From assembly GCA_007694125.1 (NCBI GenBank), contig RECH01000224.1, positions 1-51,665 on the forward strand: a stretch of 51,665 bases of DNA, read 5' to 3'. A program made the translations under genes and the position numbers. Each line of letters starts with the position of its first letter. Positions within the stretch are counted from its first letter, which is position 1. Below the pieces are notes generated by a model. The model worked only from the letters and a program-made list of their open reading frames with translations. It was not told where the DNA came from and made no database searches. Source of the DNA: Leptolyngbya sp. DLM2.Bin15 (lineage in GTDB: Bacteria; Cyanobacteriota; Cyanobacteriia; RECH01). This document shows, piece after piece, positions 1-10,591 of the stretch.

Positions 1-707
1 GCCTTTGCCACCTTCACCGCCTCTTGCCAGGTGGAATGCCCCCAGCCGACCTTGCTCGACTTTTCTGAATAATATTCATCATCCGTGTAGGTCGAGTCGT
101 AGATCATCACATCGGCATCGCGGGCCAGCCACATGACGTTCTCATCTAAGCGATCGGTGTAATGCTCTGTGTCGGTGATGTAGGCTGCCGCGTAGCCATT
201 CCAGTTGACCCGATAGCCCACTGCTTCCCCAGGATGATTGAGCAGAGCATTCTCCACCAAAACATCGCCAATCTGCACCGCTTCACCCACCTCTAAATCA
301 CAAAACGACATTTGTGATCCCATAATCTGTAGCGGCACGGGGAAGTTGGGGTGGAGCATTTGGTCATTCAAGCGCTGCTCAATGGTTGAACCATTGGGAG
401 CCACCGCTCCATAAATGTTAAAACGATTCCCTTTCACAAAGGCTGGCGTAAAAAACGGAAAGCCTTGAATGTGATCCCAATGAGAGTGAGTGAAAAAGAG
501 GTGTCCTTCCACCGGGATTTGGGACATCAACTCTTGCCCTAGAACGCGCAGCCCTGTTCCACCATCAAACACGATGCGATGTCCTGCGACCTGCATCTCA
601 ACACAGGAGGTGTTTCCACCGTAGCGCACAGTCTCGGGCCCCGGACATGCAATACTGCCCCTCACTCCCCAGAAACGAACAATGAATTGATCTTGTGCGT
701 TAGACAT
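1..707 (-). CDS. MBL-fold metallo-hydrolase, C-terminus cut by the window edge
   Basis: The reading frame is open on the minus strand from an ATG at 707 to the window edge, so only the N-terminal 235 or so residues are present. The start reads MSNAQDQFIVRFWGVRGSIA. The GVRGS motif and the following PGPETVRYGGNTSCVE stretch are typical of a metallo-beta-lactamase subfamily often annotated as phosphodiesterase-like or RNase Z-like. The zinc-site signature THSHWDH is present near residue 75, with another metal-ligand candidate in NHPGEAVGYR and an ITDTEH motif further on. The physiological substrate cannot be read from the sequence. The family call is firm; the function is not. Confidence 0.85.
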   Translation of the reverse strand, partial: MSNAQDQFIVRFWGVRGSIACPGPETVRYGGNTSCVEMQVAGHRIVFDGGTGLRVLGQELMSQIPVEGHLFFTHSHWDHIQGFPFFTPAFVKGNRFNIYGAVAPNGSTIEQRLNDQMLHPNFPVPLQIMGSQMSFCDLEVGEAVQIGDVLVENALLNHPGEAVGYRVNWNGYAAAYITDTEHYTDRLDENVMWLARDADVMIYDSTYTDDEYYSEKSSKVGWGHSTWQEAVKVAK

Positions 708-1019
708 GAATATCCCTTGCCAAGGTTCTATCGAATCATAGACAGTGAGCCGAGATAGGTGGCTAAAACCATTTCGAATATAGCCAGTTTTACCCCAGAA
801 CTCTAGCGGATGCGGAAACCAAGTAGAAATTTTTACAATCACATAACTCAGAACACGCAGTTCTGAACCTGCTCTGTAAGGCTTAGCCTAGATCCTAGGC
901 TCTATTGAAGTATGCTCGATGGCTTGGTTTCAGCGCTACCCTGAAAATATTGAACGATCACCCTACGAAGTGAACATTGGTAGATGATGGTGGTTAATCT
1001 CTACCCGCCTTAGTTTAAC
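708..1019. other. Intergenic region with two small hairpins
   Basis: This is the 5' flank of the MBL-fold gene and the 3' flank of surE, both on the minus strand. It holds two perfect inverted repeats: TCAGAAC/GTTCTGA (848-866, loop 5) and AGCCTAG/CTAGGCT (885-901, loop 3). Neither has a convincing T-run, so they are weak candidates for the surE transcript end. No gene is seen. Confidence 0.5.
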
Positions 1020-1865
1020 TTAGCAGGTCAGCCAGTCTGTATGCCAACCTTGCAAGGTCTGCAGCCCTGAAGGACTTGTCAGGTTAAATTGAAGGGGGGT
1101 CACTGTAATGTAGCGATGTTGAATAGCTCGAACATCCGTTTCTACAATCTCCAATGGTACCTCTAAGCCCTCAGGATGCTTACCCTCTAGTTTAACAGTA
1201 GGATTAAAGGACGGATCATCAACCTCCTCCAACACTTCACCTGCCAACCAATAGTAGATCTTGCCGCGCGGATCGATGCGTTGTTCAAACAAATCCGTAT
1301 AGCGGCGAATGCCTTGTTGGGTAATTTTGACCCCAGCAATGTCGGTCTCGCGCACCGCTGGAATGTTGACATTTAACAACATAAGGTGGGGCAGAGGATG
1401 CTGGCTGAGGTGATGCAGGAGGGTTTTGGCAAAGTTGGCGGCGGGCTGAAAGTCTTGGGAGGAAAAGCTGGCGAGGCTAAAGGCTACGCTGGGGATGCCT
1501 TCCATCACGCCTTCCATAGCAGCGGAGACGGTGCCCGAATAGAGAATATCGGTGCCCAGATTCGAGCCATGGTTGATGCCTGAACATACGATATCTGGCG
1601 GTGCATCCAGGAGGGTGCCCAAGGCCAGCTTCACACAATCTGATGGCGTACCCGAACAGGCCCAAGCTTGAATGGAATCATGGAACACAGATTCGACCCG
1701 CTCAACGCGGATGGGTTTGTGTAGGGTGAGGCCGTGCCCGGTGGCCGATCGCTCTCGATCGGGGCAGACTACGGTCACGGTGTGACCAGCCGCCACGAGG
1801 GTGTTGGCTAAGGTGCGAATGCCCAGGGCAAAAATACCGTCGTCGTTGCTAATGAGAATATTCAT
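1020..1865 (-). CDS. surE: 5'/3'-nucleotidase SurE
   Basis: This is a 281-residue protein of the SurE family of metal-dependent nucleotidases, which dephosphorylate nucleoside monophosphates in the cytoplasm. The N-terminus [19 protein letters not shown] carries the NDDG metal-binding motif of the family. The downstream blocks [13 protein letters not shown] and [25 protein letters not shown] match the conserved active-site loops. Length is within or slightly above the usual 250-280 residues. The ATG at 1865 sits at the family's conserved start, so the start is secure. The gene is divergent from pheS. Nothing odd is seen. Confidence 0.95.
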   Translation of the reverse strand: MNILISNDDGIFALGIRTLANTLVAAGHTVTVVCPDRERSATGHGLTLHKPIRVERVESVFHDSIQAWACSGTPSDCVKLALGTLLDAPPDIVCSGINHGSNLGTDILYSGTVSAAMEGVMEGIPSVAFSLASFSSQDFQPAANFAKTLLHHLSQHPLPHLMLLNVNIPAVRETDIAGVKITQQGIRRYTDLFEQRIDPRGKIYYWLAGEVLEEVDDPSFNPTVKLEGKHPEGLEVPLEIVETDVRAIQHRYITVTPLQFNLTSPSGLQTLQGWHTDWLTC

Positions 1866-2194
1866 GGTGACAGGTCGATGGGCAGGGAGTGGAACGGGGC
1901 ACAGGCCTTATTGTAGGGGTATTGGTCAGATTGAAACGGCAGCGGATGGGGATGGGGCGATCGCCATTGCTCAAGACTGCTGTTAGAGTTGAAGAGGGGC
2001 AATTTTCTAAGGGCGTTCAATCCCTGACGTGGCGGGCATCTTAGCATGTAAGATCAGCATGTGGGATGACAGGGTTTCGATCTAGAGCCATGGTCAGAAC
2101 TATGGTCAGAACCATGGAACCATCCTCTAGTCAGCCGCTTTCAGAGTTCCCTTAGCACCTAGCTCTAAACCACCGGTCTTAGCAGTTTTAATCC
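1866..2194. other. Divergent surE/pheS intergenic region
   Basis: It must contain the promoters of surE (minus) and pheS (plus), but no clear -10/-35 pair stands out. A 12-bp unit (C/T)ATGGTCAGAAC is tandemly duplicated at 2089-2112. One HIP1-like site is present near 1958. No small gene is supported. Confidence 0.5.
2089..2112. repeat. 12-bp tandem duplication
   Basis: CATGGTCAGAAC is followed directly by TATGGTCAGAAC, differing only in the first base, just upstream of pheS. It is one of several short two- or three-unit tandem repeats in the intergenic DNA of this window. Confidence 0.8.
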
Positions 2195-3199
2195 ATGACT
2201 AGCACAACCACCCGCGATCTAGAATCTCAGTTGAATGCATTGCAACAGGAGGCCCAACAAGCGATCGCCCAGGCCGAGAATCTGGAGCAGTTGGAGCCGC
2301 TGCGCATTCAGTATTTGGGCAAAAAGGGTCAGCTCTCCAAGGTGTTGGGAGGGATGGGTAAGCTTGATCCTAGCGATCGCCCTCAGATTGGAGCCTTGGC
2401 CAATGAGGTGAAACAGGTCGTGCAAACGGCGCTGGATGAAAAGCGGGGGGCGCTGGCTGCTGCTGCCATTGAGGCGCGTTTGGCCGCCGAGACCTTAGAT
2501 GTAACCATGCCGGGGGTCTATCGTCCCCAAGGGCACAGCCATCCCTTGTCGAGCACCATCGAGCGATCGCTGGATGTCTTGGTGGGGCTAGGCTATACCG
2601 TGGCCCAAGGGCCCGAAATGGAAACCGACTACTATAACTTCGAGGCGCTCAACACCCCAGCGGATCACCCTGCCCGCGATATGCAGGACACCTTCTATCT
2701 GCCCGACGGCAACCTGCTGCGCACCCACACTTCATCGGTGCAGATCCGCTATATGGAGGAGCATGATCCTCCGATTCGGGTGGCGGCTCCGGGGCGCGTG
2801 TATCGTCGGGATACCGTCGATGCAACCCACGCGGCGGTGTTCCATCAAATTGAGCTGTTGGCCATTGATGAAGGACTGACATTCACCGATCTCAAGGGCA
2901 CCATCAAGGTATTTTTGGAAGCCATGTTTGGCGATCTGCCCATTCGCTTCCGTCCCAGCTTCTTCCCCTTCACCGAGCCATCGGCGGAGGTGGATGTGCA
3001 GTGGAAGGGACAATGGCTGGAAGTTTTGGGCTGCGGCATGGTGGATCCCAATGTGCTTAAGTCGGTGGGCTATGACCCAGAGGTCTACACGGGATTTGCG
3101 GCGGGCTTTGGCGTAGAACGGTTTGCCATGGTGCAGCATCGGATTGACGATATTCGCCGTCTTTACACCAGTGATCTGCGCTTCCTGCGGCAGTTTTAG
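2195..3199 (+). CDS. pheS: Phenylalanine--tRNA ligase alpha subunit
   Basis: This is a 334-residue class II aminoacyl-tRNA synthetase alpha chain, which charges tRNA-Phe as an alpha2beta2 enzyme with PheT. The N-terminal helical arm (about residues 1-90) is followed by the catalytic core. Recognisable blocks are [15 protein letters not shown] and [12 protein letters not shown]. Class II motif 2 lies around [13 protein letters not shown], and motif 3 lies in [10 protein letters not shown] near the C-terminus. The length is typical for bacterial PheS. pheT is not adjacent, as is common in cyanobacteria. The ATG start gives the expected N-terminus. Confidence 0.96.
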   Translation: MTSTTTRDLESQLNALQQEAQQAIAQAENLEQLEPLRIQYLGKKGQLSKVLGGMGKLDPSDRPQIGALANEVKQVVQTALDEKRGALAAAAIEARLAAETLDVTMPGVYRPQGHSHPLSSTIERSLDVLVGLGYTVAQGPEMETDYYNFEALNTPADHPARDMQDTFYLPDGNLLRTHTSSVQIRYMEEHDPPIRVAAPGRVYRRDTVDATHAAVFHQIELLAIDEGLTFTDLKGTIKVFLEAMFGDLPIRFRPSFFPFTEPSAEVDVQWKGQWLEVLGCGMVDPNVLKSVGYDPEVYTGFAAGFGVERFAMVQHRIDDIRRLYTSDLRFLRQF

Positions 3200-3278
3200 C
3201 GAGACGGTGTGCCACACGATGCGTTACGACTTCGCCTAACAGCATCCTACTGGCATGACACAAGGGCGATCGCCCGTC

Positions 3279-6200
3279 TCAACCCTGATCGCTCGATGAT
3301 GGTTCGTTGGATGACGGGGCTTGCTGCGCCAGCAGGTGGGTGAGTTCGTCGGCAGCTAGGGGTGGGCTAAACCAATAGCCTTGCATGATGTCACAGTGAA
3401 GCGATCGCAGTTTTTCCATTTGATCGCTGGTTTCGACGCCTTCGGCCACCACCGTTAAGTTCAGTCCCTTACCCAGGGTGACAATGGCGGCAATGATCGC
3501 CTCATCGCTGGCATTGGTGGCAATATCCTTCACAAAGGCGCGATCGATTTTGAGGCTTTGCAGAGGGAAATGCCGCAGATAGTTGAGAGACGAGTGACCA
3601 CTGCCAAAGTCATCCAGGGCAATGCGTACCCCCATCCGCCGCAGGTGATGCAAGGTTTGCGACGTGTAGTCTAAGTTGTCCATCACGGCCGTTTCCGTGA
3701 TTTCTAGCTCCAGCAAATTGGGGTCTACGCCGGTTTCATGGAGAATGGTGGCGATCGCTTGCGGTAGCCCGGGGGCCTGAAACTGGCGGGCTGAAAGATT
3801 GACGGCGATCGGGATGGGTGGCAGTCCTAGTTCAGACCAGCGCTGGCTCTGTTGGCAAGCGGCGCGCAAGACCCATTCCCCAATCGGCACAATCAGTCCA
3901 TTATCTTCTGCCAAGCTAATGAAGGTTTGGGGGGCAATCAAGCCTAACGACGAATGCTGCCATCGCAGCAGTGCTTCCACTTGGGTGATCCGCCCCGTGT
4001 GGGCTTCCACTTGGGGTTGATAATGCACCACAAATTCCTGACGCTCTAGGGCATGGTAGAGATGATTATTGAGAATCAGCCGCTCGGAGGCCTGGGAGTG
4101 GATGGTGGCGGTGTAAAACTGGTAGTGATCCCGCCCTTGGTCTTTGACTCGATAGAGGGCCGCGTCAGCATTTTTCAGCAGGGTTTCTAGATCCTGCCCA
4201 TCTTGGGGATACATGGCAATGCCAATGCTGATGCTGATATGTAGTTCTTGGCCGTTGATGTAAAACGCGGGTCTGAGGGCGGCCGTGATCCGTCCTGCGG
4301 TGTCTGCAGCAGTCTGGGCAGATTGCAGATGGGGCAAGAGCAGGGTAAACTCATCGCCCCCCCAACGGGCCATCACCTGATCCTCACTGAGGCAGGCCTG
4401 TAAGCGCTGGGTCACCTGCTGTAAAAGCTGGTCGCCGGTGGCATGGCCGAGGGTATCGTTGATAATTTTGAAGCGATCCAGGTCAAGAAAGGCCACCGCC
4501 ACGAGGGTGTTGCTTTGCTGAGCGGCGGCGATCGCTTCTGGTAAACATTGCTCAAAGCGATTTCGGTTAGGCAAACCGGTGAGGGCGTCGTGGAAGGCTT
4601 GGTAGCGCATTTGCGCTTCGGTCTGCTGACGCTTGAACGCTCCGCTGAGGCTGGCGGCAATGGTAGACAGGATCGAGGCTTCGCTGGGTGTCCATTGGCG
4701 ATCGCGGTGGCAATCATCAAAGCCGATATAGCCCCAGAGGTGATCGTCGATCACAATTGGGAACATAATCAAGGCCCGAATGCGATCGCGGTTGAGTAAG
4801 GCCTGTTCTGATTCGGGAAAGTCTGTGACGGCACCATGAATGGGCTGCCCTTGGCAAAAGGTGGTGTACCAGCGCTCTAGACCATAGTTGTTGTAGCACT
4901 GATTTTGCCAGTGATCTTGGTGAATGCTGGGTTTGGCACCAGGGCTAACCCATTCAAACCGCATACTCATGCAGAGTTCGCCGGTTTCGGGATGGGGATG
5001 ATTTTCGTAAATATAGGTGCGATCGGCTTCCACGGCCTGGCCCAAAATTTTCAGCACGATTTGCAGGGTGCTGTTGAAATCTGAACTGGTGAGCAGATGG
5101 TGGCTGGCGGTGGCCACGCCTTCCATGAGGCGATCGTGCTTAAGGAGTTCTGCTTCTTGCAGCTTGCGCTGGGTGATGTCTTCCACCGTACCTTCATAAC
5201 GAATGACGGTGCCGGCTTCGTCGTAGATTGCCCGAGCACATTCCGAGATCCAAATAATGCTGCCATCTTTGCGATACACCTGGGACTCAAAGCCCCACAC
5301 CGTGCCTTCCACCTGCATCAAGTGCTCAAACTCATCCCGGCGCACCATGTTGACGTAGAGCTGCTGGCGAATGTTGGTGAGTTCTGCCATCAGTTGCTCC
5401 GGCGACTCATAGCCATAGATGCGGGACAGCATGGGGTTGACGGTCACATAATGCCCATCGGCGGTGGTTTGGAAAATACCTTCCACAGCATTCTCAAAAA
5501 TGCTGCGATACTTGGTTTCCGTTTGTCGTAGCCGTTCGTCCATTTGCTTGCGGGCAATGGCAATCCCAGCTAGTTGAGTCGCGGTGTCAATGCGATGCCA
5601 GTCTTCATCCTGGGGCGATCGCATCTCGTGGGCATAGAGGGCAAAAGCGCCCAGCACCTGGCCTTGGGACGACAAAATTGGACTTGACCAACAGGATCGC
5701 AGCCGATACTGCCGGGCCAGGTCGCGAAAGTTTTGCCACAGGGGATCGGTATAGGTATCCTGCACCACCACCCGCTGACGACGATAGGCCGCGGTGCCAC
5801 AGCCGCCCATGTTGGGAGCGATCGCCAGACCATTAATGCGATCGCAGTAGTCGGCGGGCAAGCTGGGAGCTGCACCCGTGTAGAGTGCCTGCTGCTCAAG
5901 ATCCGCGAGCAAAATGGAGCCCACCATACCCTTCGACTGCTGTTCAATGGCATGAACCAACACCGTTAGGGTTTCCGTGAGGGGGCGATCGGTGGCAATC
6001 ATCTCCAGCACCTGTTTTTGGTGATCGAGCCAAATCGCGGCCTGCTGCCGTTCGGTGACATCGCGGGAGATGGCGATAATTTCCTGCACCATGCCGGTGC
6101 GATCGCGAATTACCTCGCTGGTGGTTTCAAACCAGCAATAGCTGCCATCTTGACAGCGGATGCGATAGGTGAGGCGTTCATGCTTGCAGGTGGTATCGGT

Positions 6201-7340
6201 GAGCAAACGCTGGTGCAGTTGGGTGAACGTGGGTTGATCCAGAGGATGCACCAAGTGATGCACCTGCCTGCCCAGTAGTTCATGGGGATGGTAGCCCAAG
6301 AGCCGCTGAGCTGCTGGGGATGCGTAGAGATACACGCCGTTGAGGGTATGGCGAGAAATGAGGTCGGTGGAATGTTCGGCGAGTAATCGATAGCGCCGTT
6401 CACTCTCCCGCAGCAATTCATCGGCCTGGATGCGATCGGTGATGTCTTCAAAGGTGCCGAGGATGCCCACCACGTTGCCCGCGTCGTCGTGCATGGGGAT
6501 GCGGCTGACGTCTTTCCAGCGCTCTTGTCCGTTGGGCAGGCATTCCTTATGGACAAGGTGGAACTGGGCGCGATCGCGCTCCATGACCACGCGATCGCGC
6601 TGACGATGATCCGCCGCCGTATCGGCATCCCAAAAATCGGCATCGGTTTTGCCCACCACCGCATCTGGACTCGTCAACCCTAAATGATCTGCCCAGGCCT
6701 GGTTCACCCCTTGATAGACCGACTGTCGATCTTTCCAGAAAATATACTGGGGCACATGATCCAAAATCAGCTTCAGCAACTGAGATTGATCCCGTAGCGC
6801 CTGTTCCGCCTGCTTCTGGACACTAATGTCGGTGATAAACCCTTCTAGCCCCAGCACTTGCCCCTGGTCGTCATAGAGCCCATAGCCCTGTTCCCACAGC
6901 CACTTGGTGGCCCCCGATCGGGTGCGTACGCGATAGTCCATCACATAGGGTTGGTGCTGGGCGATCGCTTGGTTGATGGTCTCAAAGACATGGGGGAGAT
7001 CCGCCTCATGGGTGATGTCGGTGTAGGACAGGAGGCGATCGCTGCCGATCAGTTCATGGCTGTGATAGCCCAAGAGCCCATGGCAACCGTCACTCAGGTA
7101 GGTAATTGACCACTCTGGATCGGGATTGGCGGTGAAGATCATGCCCGGCAAGGAGTTGATCAGCCGCATCAGCTGAGACTGATGGTGAATGATGGTGGCG
7201 TAAAGTTCTGAGTCAATGGCCCCACCTGCAGGGTCAATCTGTCCATCTGCAAACTGGGTGCGCAGTTGATCCATTAATCCTGCAGACAAGGGCAACACCT
7301 GCACCAGGCCCTGGGTATCACGGTTTATGTCATTCATCAT
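3279..7340 (-). CDS. Multi-sensor diguanylate cyclase/phosphodiesterase (PAS-PAS-PAS-GAF-PAS-GAF-GGDEF-EAL)
   Basis: This 1353-residue soluble protein lacks an obvious membrane segment. By eye the domain order is: PAS at about 55-175, PAS at 185-305, PAS at 315-430, GAF at 440-600, PAS at 605-725, GAF at 735-905, GGDEF at about 915-1075 and EAL at about 1085-1335. The cyclase signature WGGDEF is intact, as are the EAL-domain motifs VEALLRW, DDFGSG and VVAEGVET. Both synthesis and breakdown of cyclic di-GMP are therefore possible on sequence grounds. The input signal is unknown, and the GAF domains show no convincing bilin-binding signature. The gene is convergent with pheS and monocistronic. 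The start is ATG-ATG, so 7337 is an equally good start. Confidence 0.93.
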   Translation of the reverse strand: MMNDINRDTQGLVQVLPLSAGLMDQLRTQFADGQIDPAGGAIDSELYATIIHHQSQLMRLINSLPGMIFTANPDPEWSITYLSDGCHGLLGYHSHELIGSDRLLSYTDITHEADLPHVFETINQAIAQHQPYVMDYRVRTRSGATKWLWEQGYGLYDDQGQVLGLEGFITDISVQKQAEQALRDQSQLLKLILDHVPQYIFWKDRQSVYQGVNQAWADHLGLTSPDAVVGKTDADFWDADTAADHRQRDRVVMERDRAQFHLVHKECLPNGQERWKDVSRIPMHDDAGNVVGILGTFEDITDRIQADELLRESERRYRLLAEHSTDLISRHTLNGVYLYASPAAQRLLGYHPHELLGRQVHHLVHPLDQPTFTQLHQRLLTDTTCKHERLTYRIRCQDGSYCWFETTSEVIRDRTGMVQEIIAISRDVTERQQAAIWLDHQKQVLEMIATDRPLTETLTVLVHAIEQQSKGMVGSILLADLEQQALYTGAAPSLPADYCDRINGLAIAPNMGGCGTAAYRRQRVVVQDTYTDPLWQNFRDLARQYRLRSCWSSPILSSQGQVLGAFALYAHEMRSPQDEDWHRIDTATQLAGIAIARKQMDERLRQTETKYRSIFENAVEGIFQTTADGHYVTVNPMLSRIYGYESPEQLMAELTNIRQQLYVNMVRRDEFEHLMQVEGTVWGFESQVYRKDGSIIWISECARAIYDEAGTVIRYEGTVEDITQRKLQEAELLKHDRLMEGVATASHHLLTSSDFNSTLQIVLKILGQAVEADRTYIYENHPHPETGELCMSMRFEWVSPGAKPSIHQDHWQNQCYNNYGLERWYTTFCQGQPIHGAVTDFPESEQALLNRDRIRALIMFPIVIDDHLWGYIGFDDCHRDRQWTPSEASILSTIAASLSGAFKRQQTEAQMRYQAFHDALTGLPNRNRFEQCLPEAIAAAQQSNTLVAVAFLDLDRFKIINDTLGHATGDQLLQQVTQRLQACLSEDQVMARWGGDEFTLLLPHLQSAQTAADTAGRITAALRPAFYINGQELHISISIGIAMYPQDGQDLETLLKNADAALYRVKDQGRDHYQFYTATIHSQASERLILNNHLYHALERQEFVVHYQPQVEAHTGRITQVEALLRWQHSSLGLIAPQTFISLAEDNGLIVPIGEWVLRAACQQSQRWSELGLPPIPIAVNLSARQFQAPGLPQAIATILHETGVDPNLLELEITETAVMDNLDYTSQTLHHLRRMGVRIALDDFGSGHSSLNYLRHFPLQSLKIDRAFVKDIATNASDEAIIAAIVTLGKGLNLTVVAEGVETSDQMEKLRSLHCDIMQGYWFSPPLAADELTHLLAQQAPSSNEPSSSDQG

Positions 7341-8268
7341 TCAGGATGCATCAGGAGTAAGTGGTCTAAACCGTAGGCTGGCCCTGTATACCTAAGCCAA
7401 GAAAGGGGCGATCGCCATCGTCCCTCCATCAACAATCGGGGCGGAGGTTGACGTAAATGTGCCTCCCTTAGATACCTATGTGATACCTACAGTAGATGAG
7501 GGAGACATTGTAGATGCAGCAAAACCTAGATGTGTGGCCAGGATGAGAACCATGGTCTATGCCTAAAGGGTCTATGCCCAAGACGACAATCAACTTAAGG
7601 ATAAACAGCGCTATGAACGATGACGACTTTGACAGGATGGATGGGGATGGTCATGGGGATGCGGTCAGGCCCGCTTGTTGTTGGGTGTAACCAGAAGCCA
7701 CCGCTTCGATCAGCTTGCCCCCACTATGCCTAAGTTAGATCATTTTTATTCATAGACCTAGAAACACTGTAGATTCCTGGCATGATGTTAGACGTTGGCC
7801 GATTCCTGATGGTTCATTGTTTGAGCTTGATAGGGCGATCCCTGCCCAACCCTATTCAGAACCATCTCAAACTCTAGGCAATGGAAATGTAAGATTCGTC
7901 ACCTCTTGGGTATTGCATTGACCTAAGGTACCGTTGCGATCGCCCCCATAAATAGGATGAGACACCTCTAGCCTTGACGTGCGGTGCCACCACGACCAAG
8001 CCGCAGCAAGAATTCGGATAGCCGCCCCAAATTTCTCATGAAAACTAGGCAATACTGAAGACACGGATTCCTGTGGGAATAGTTCTCCATGGGGATACCT
8101 GGGGAGTGGGGTCAGTCGGCATTCACGTCGTCTCTTCATTGTTCTATGACCTTACTCCCCACCTAGAAGACTCTACCAGAGTCGTGAGGCGCTTCTAGCG
8201 TTTATTGTGGCGAAAGATGAGGGCTTGAACCTCGGCCCGATCAGTTGTGTTGTAGTGTGCAAATAGTT
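7341..8268. other. Long intergenic region without a supported gene
   Basis: About 930 bp separates two divergent genes. It should hold the promoter of the GGDEF/EAL gene (minus) and of pepA (plus). It contains short direct repeats: GATACCTA at 7471 and 7482, and GGTCTATGCC at 7554 and 7569. A 90-codon open frame on the minus strand (7867-8139) shows no recognisable domain and was not accepted. Nothing else is seen. Confidence 0.5.
7554..7578. repeat. Short direct repeat, period 15 bp
   Basis: GGTCTATGCC occurs at 7554-7563 and again at 7569-7578 in the long gap upstream of the GGDEF/EAL gene. It is one of the group of short tandem or near-tandem duplications in this window. Confidence 0.7.
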
Positions 8269-9741
8269 ATGGATCTTCAAGGTATAGAGACATCAAGAGT
8301 AGACTGGGCGGGCGATTGCCTAGCCATTGGCCTTGCTGAAGAAGCGATCGCCCTTAATGACGACCTGATTGCTCTTGATCATGTGCTGGAAGGCGCATTG
8401 GCGGAGTTGATTGAGGAAAGCGAGTTTAAGGGCAAGCTGGGCAGCAGTGCCGTTGCGCGGGTGGGTGGGCAAAGCGCCATCCGCAAGGTAGCGGTGATTG
8501 GCTTAGGCAAAACAGATGCCCTCTCGCTGGATCATCTGCGGCGGGGTGCGGCTAGTGCTCTGCGGGTGGCGAAGCGCGAAAAATGTCAAACCCTAGGGTT
8601 GAGTTTTCCGGTATGCCAGGGTGATCCGGCGGCATCGGCCCAGGCGATCACCGAAGGCATGGAGCTAGCGGCCAACCAGGATATCCGCTTCAAGTCGTCG
8701 TCCGATGGCGCAGACTTGAAACTCAAGCGGGTTGATTTACTGGGTCTGGCAGGACAAGCAGCCGCGATCGCCCGTGCCCAAACGATCTGCCAAGGGGTGA
8801 TCCTGGCCCGTGAACTGGTGTCAGCTCCGGCCAATGTGGTGACGCCCATTACCCTGGCAGAGACGGCCCAAGCGATCGCCCAAGACCATGGTCTAGACCT
8901 GAAAATCCTAGAGAAAGAGGATTGTGAACAGCTAGGCATGGGAGCATTTCTAGGCGTGGCCCAAGCCTCTGACCTGCCGCCCAAATTTATTCACCTCACC
9001 TATCGCCCCAGCGGCACCCCTCGGCGTAAGTTGGCGATTATTGGCAAAGGGCTCACCTTCGATTCCGGTGGGCTGAACATCAAACCCTCGGGCAGCGGCA
9101 TCGAGATGATGAAAACCGATATGGGCGGTGCCGCTGCCACCCTGGGAGCTGCCAAGGCGATCGCTCTCCTGAAGCCCGATGTGGAGGTTCACTTCATCAG
9201 CGCCGCCACGGAAAATATGATCAGCGGCCGGGCCATGCACCCCGGTGATATTTTGACCGCGTCCAACGGCAAAACCATTGAAGTCAACAACACCGACGCG
9301 GAAGGCCGCCTCACCCTCGCCGATGCCCTGGTCTATACCGACAAGCTAGGCGTAGACGCCATGGTGGATCTAGCCACCCTCACCGGAGCCTGCATCGTCG
9401 CCCTTGGGGATGACGTGGCCGGGCTTTGGAGTGACCAGGATGCGATCGCCCAGGAGTTGACCCAGGCTGCCCACCAAGCCGGCGAAAAGGTCTGGCGGCT
9501 GCCCATGGAGGAAAAATACTTCGATGGGCTCAAGTCGGTTGTGGCCGACATGAAAAACACCGGCCCCCGAGCTGGCGGAGCGATTACGGCGGCGCTGTTC
9601 CTCAAACAGTTTGTCACCACAACACCCTGGGCCCACCTCGATGTGGCCGGCCCGGTGTGGACAGAGAAGGAAGATGGCTACAACAACCCCGGCGGCACCG
9701 GCTTTGCGGTGCGCACCTTGGTGAACTGGGTGCTGAATTAG
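8269..9741 (+). CDS. pepA: Leucyl aminopeptidase (M17)
   Basis: This is a 490-residue cytosolic M17 aminopeptidase that removes N-terminal residues from peptides using two metal ions. The signature octapeptide NTDAEGRL is intact near residue 340. The metal-binding blocks KGLTFDSGG and KTDMGGAA lie upstream. The frame is open to a TTG at 8245, but the ATG at 8269 (MDLQGIETS) gives the N-terminus expected for cyanobacterial homologues, so it was chosen. Length is typical. It is convergent with the GNAT gene downstream. Confidence 0.95.
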   Translation: MDLQGIETSRVDWAGDCLAIGLAEEAIALNDDLIALDHVLEGALAELIEESEFKGKLGSSAVARVGGQSAIRKVAVIGLGKTDALSLDHLRRGAASALRVAKREKCQTLGLSFPVCQGDPAASAQAITEGMELAANQDIRFKSSSDGADLKLKRVDLLGLAGQAAAIARAQTICQGVILARELVSAPANVVTPITLAETAQAIAQDHGLDLKILEKEDCEQLGMGAFLGVAQASDLPPKFIHLTYRPSGTPRRKLAIIGKGLTFDSGGLNIKPSGSGIEMMKTDMGGAAATLGAAKAIALLKPDVEVHFISAATENMISGRAMHPGDILTASNGKTIEVNNTDAEGRLTLADALVYTDKLGVDAMVDLATLTGACIVALGDDVAGLWSDQDAIAQELTQAAHQAGEKVWRLPMEEKYFDGLKSVVADMKNTGPRAGGAITAALFLKQFVTTTPWAHLDVAGPVWTEKEDGYNNPGGTGFAVRTLVNWVLN

Positions 9742-9754
9742 GGCCGTCTCCCGC

Positions 9755-9779
9755 CTTGGAGCTTAGTCTTGGAGCTTAG
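9755..9779. repeat. 13-bp tandem duplication
   Basis: CTTGGAGCTTAG is present twice in a row (9755-9766 and 9768-9779) in the short gap between the convergent pepA and GNAT genes. The second copy ends immediately before the GNAT stop codon. Confidence 0.8.
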
Positions 9780-10261
9780 AGCGTCTCTAGGCTCCAAGCG
9801 GTGAGGGCATCCGCTTCAATTCTCTGGTTGTGCAGCACCATGGTGGTGGTTTGGTTTTCTGCAAACCCGATGCGCTCGTAAAACTGCTGCTGGTGAGTCG
9901 TCATCAGGTACACCCGCTCCACGCGGTTTACGTGGGGATGGGTGAGCACGGTTTCCACCAGCTTGCGCCCCAGCCCAGCTCCTTGATAATCGCCATGCAC
10001 CACCACGTCCCAAATGGTGGCGCGGTAGATGCCGTCGGAGGTGGCTCGGGCAAAGCCAATTAAGCGATCACTGTCCCAGAGCGTGGCAATGGGGCGGCTG
10101 TTGTCCAAGGCGATCGCCCATTCCTCTACGCTGCGATCCTGGGCCCAAAAGGCCGTGCGGCGAAACAAGGTTTGCACCTGCTGAAGGTCAAGATCCTGCA
10201 CCAAGGCATGACCCTGACCGCGGTCATCGTACACCCGAGCCTGAATATGACGACAATCCAT
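9776..10261 (-). CDS. GNAT-family N-acetyltransferase
   Basis: The product is about 161 residues from the ATG at 10261 (MDCRHIQARVYD). The frame continues upstream to 10303, which would add 14 residues. The acetyl-CoA binding loop YQGAGLGRKL matches the GNAT motif A pattern Q-x-x-G-x-G/A. It is followed by a conserved tail containing YERIGF. The order IARATSDG, WDVVVHGDYQG and YLMTTHQQQFYERIGF is typical of small cyanobacterial GNAT proteins. The substrate cannot be assigned. Internal-start choice is uncertain. Confidence 0.85.
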   Translation of the reverse strand: MDCRHIQARVYDDRGQGHALVQDLDLQQVQTLFRRTAFWAQDRSVEEWAIALDNSRPIATLWDSDRLIGFARATSDGIYRATIWDVVVHGDYQGAGLGRKLVETVLTHPHVNRVERVYLMTTHQQQFYERIGFAENQTTTMVLHNQRIEADALTAWSLETL

Positions 10262-10370
10262 AGATGATTTAACAAGGTTAATAATGAACAAGAGGGTACT
10301 CATCGTCCCATCGGATAGATTCTAACGGGTGCAGATAGGCGATCGCCCCCAGGGAAACCACGGCTCCTCG

Positions 10371-10394
10371 TCTGCGTCTAGGCCTGCATCTAGG
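10371..10394. repeat. 12-bp imperfect tandem duplication
   Basis: TCTGCGTCTAGG is followed by CCTGCATCTAGG (10 of 12 identical) in the intergenic region between the GNAT gene and the cytochrome gene. Confidence 0.6.
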
Positions 10395-10509
10395 TACACC
10401 AAGCGTCGTCCCTAGAGCATCCCGATGATCAACCACCCCCAGTGAAGAGGTGCCTATCCCCCGATGGGCGGATGGGAGTCTTGCCTGATATGCTGTGGTG
10501 GGAGTGGGA

Positions 10510-10536
10510 GACTTGTCAACCCTAGGTCAACAAGTC
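10510..10536. promoter_or_regulatory. Inverted repeat upstream of the cytochrome c gene
   Basis: GACTTGT (10510-10516) pairs with ACAAGTC (10530-10536), about 55 bp upstream of the cytochrome start. This is a possible operator or leader hairpin. No known regulator consensus was recognised. Confidence 0.3.
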
Positions 10537-10591
10537 CTGAATCTTGCGACCCATGGGGTGCTCCTCTGTTGATTCCTAGTGTCTGTCATCT

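Noticed and set aside
7867-8139. A 90-codon minus-strand frame in the long gap before pepA
   Set aside because: No domain, no ribosome binding site, and biased composition. It could be a small gene but nothing supports it.
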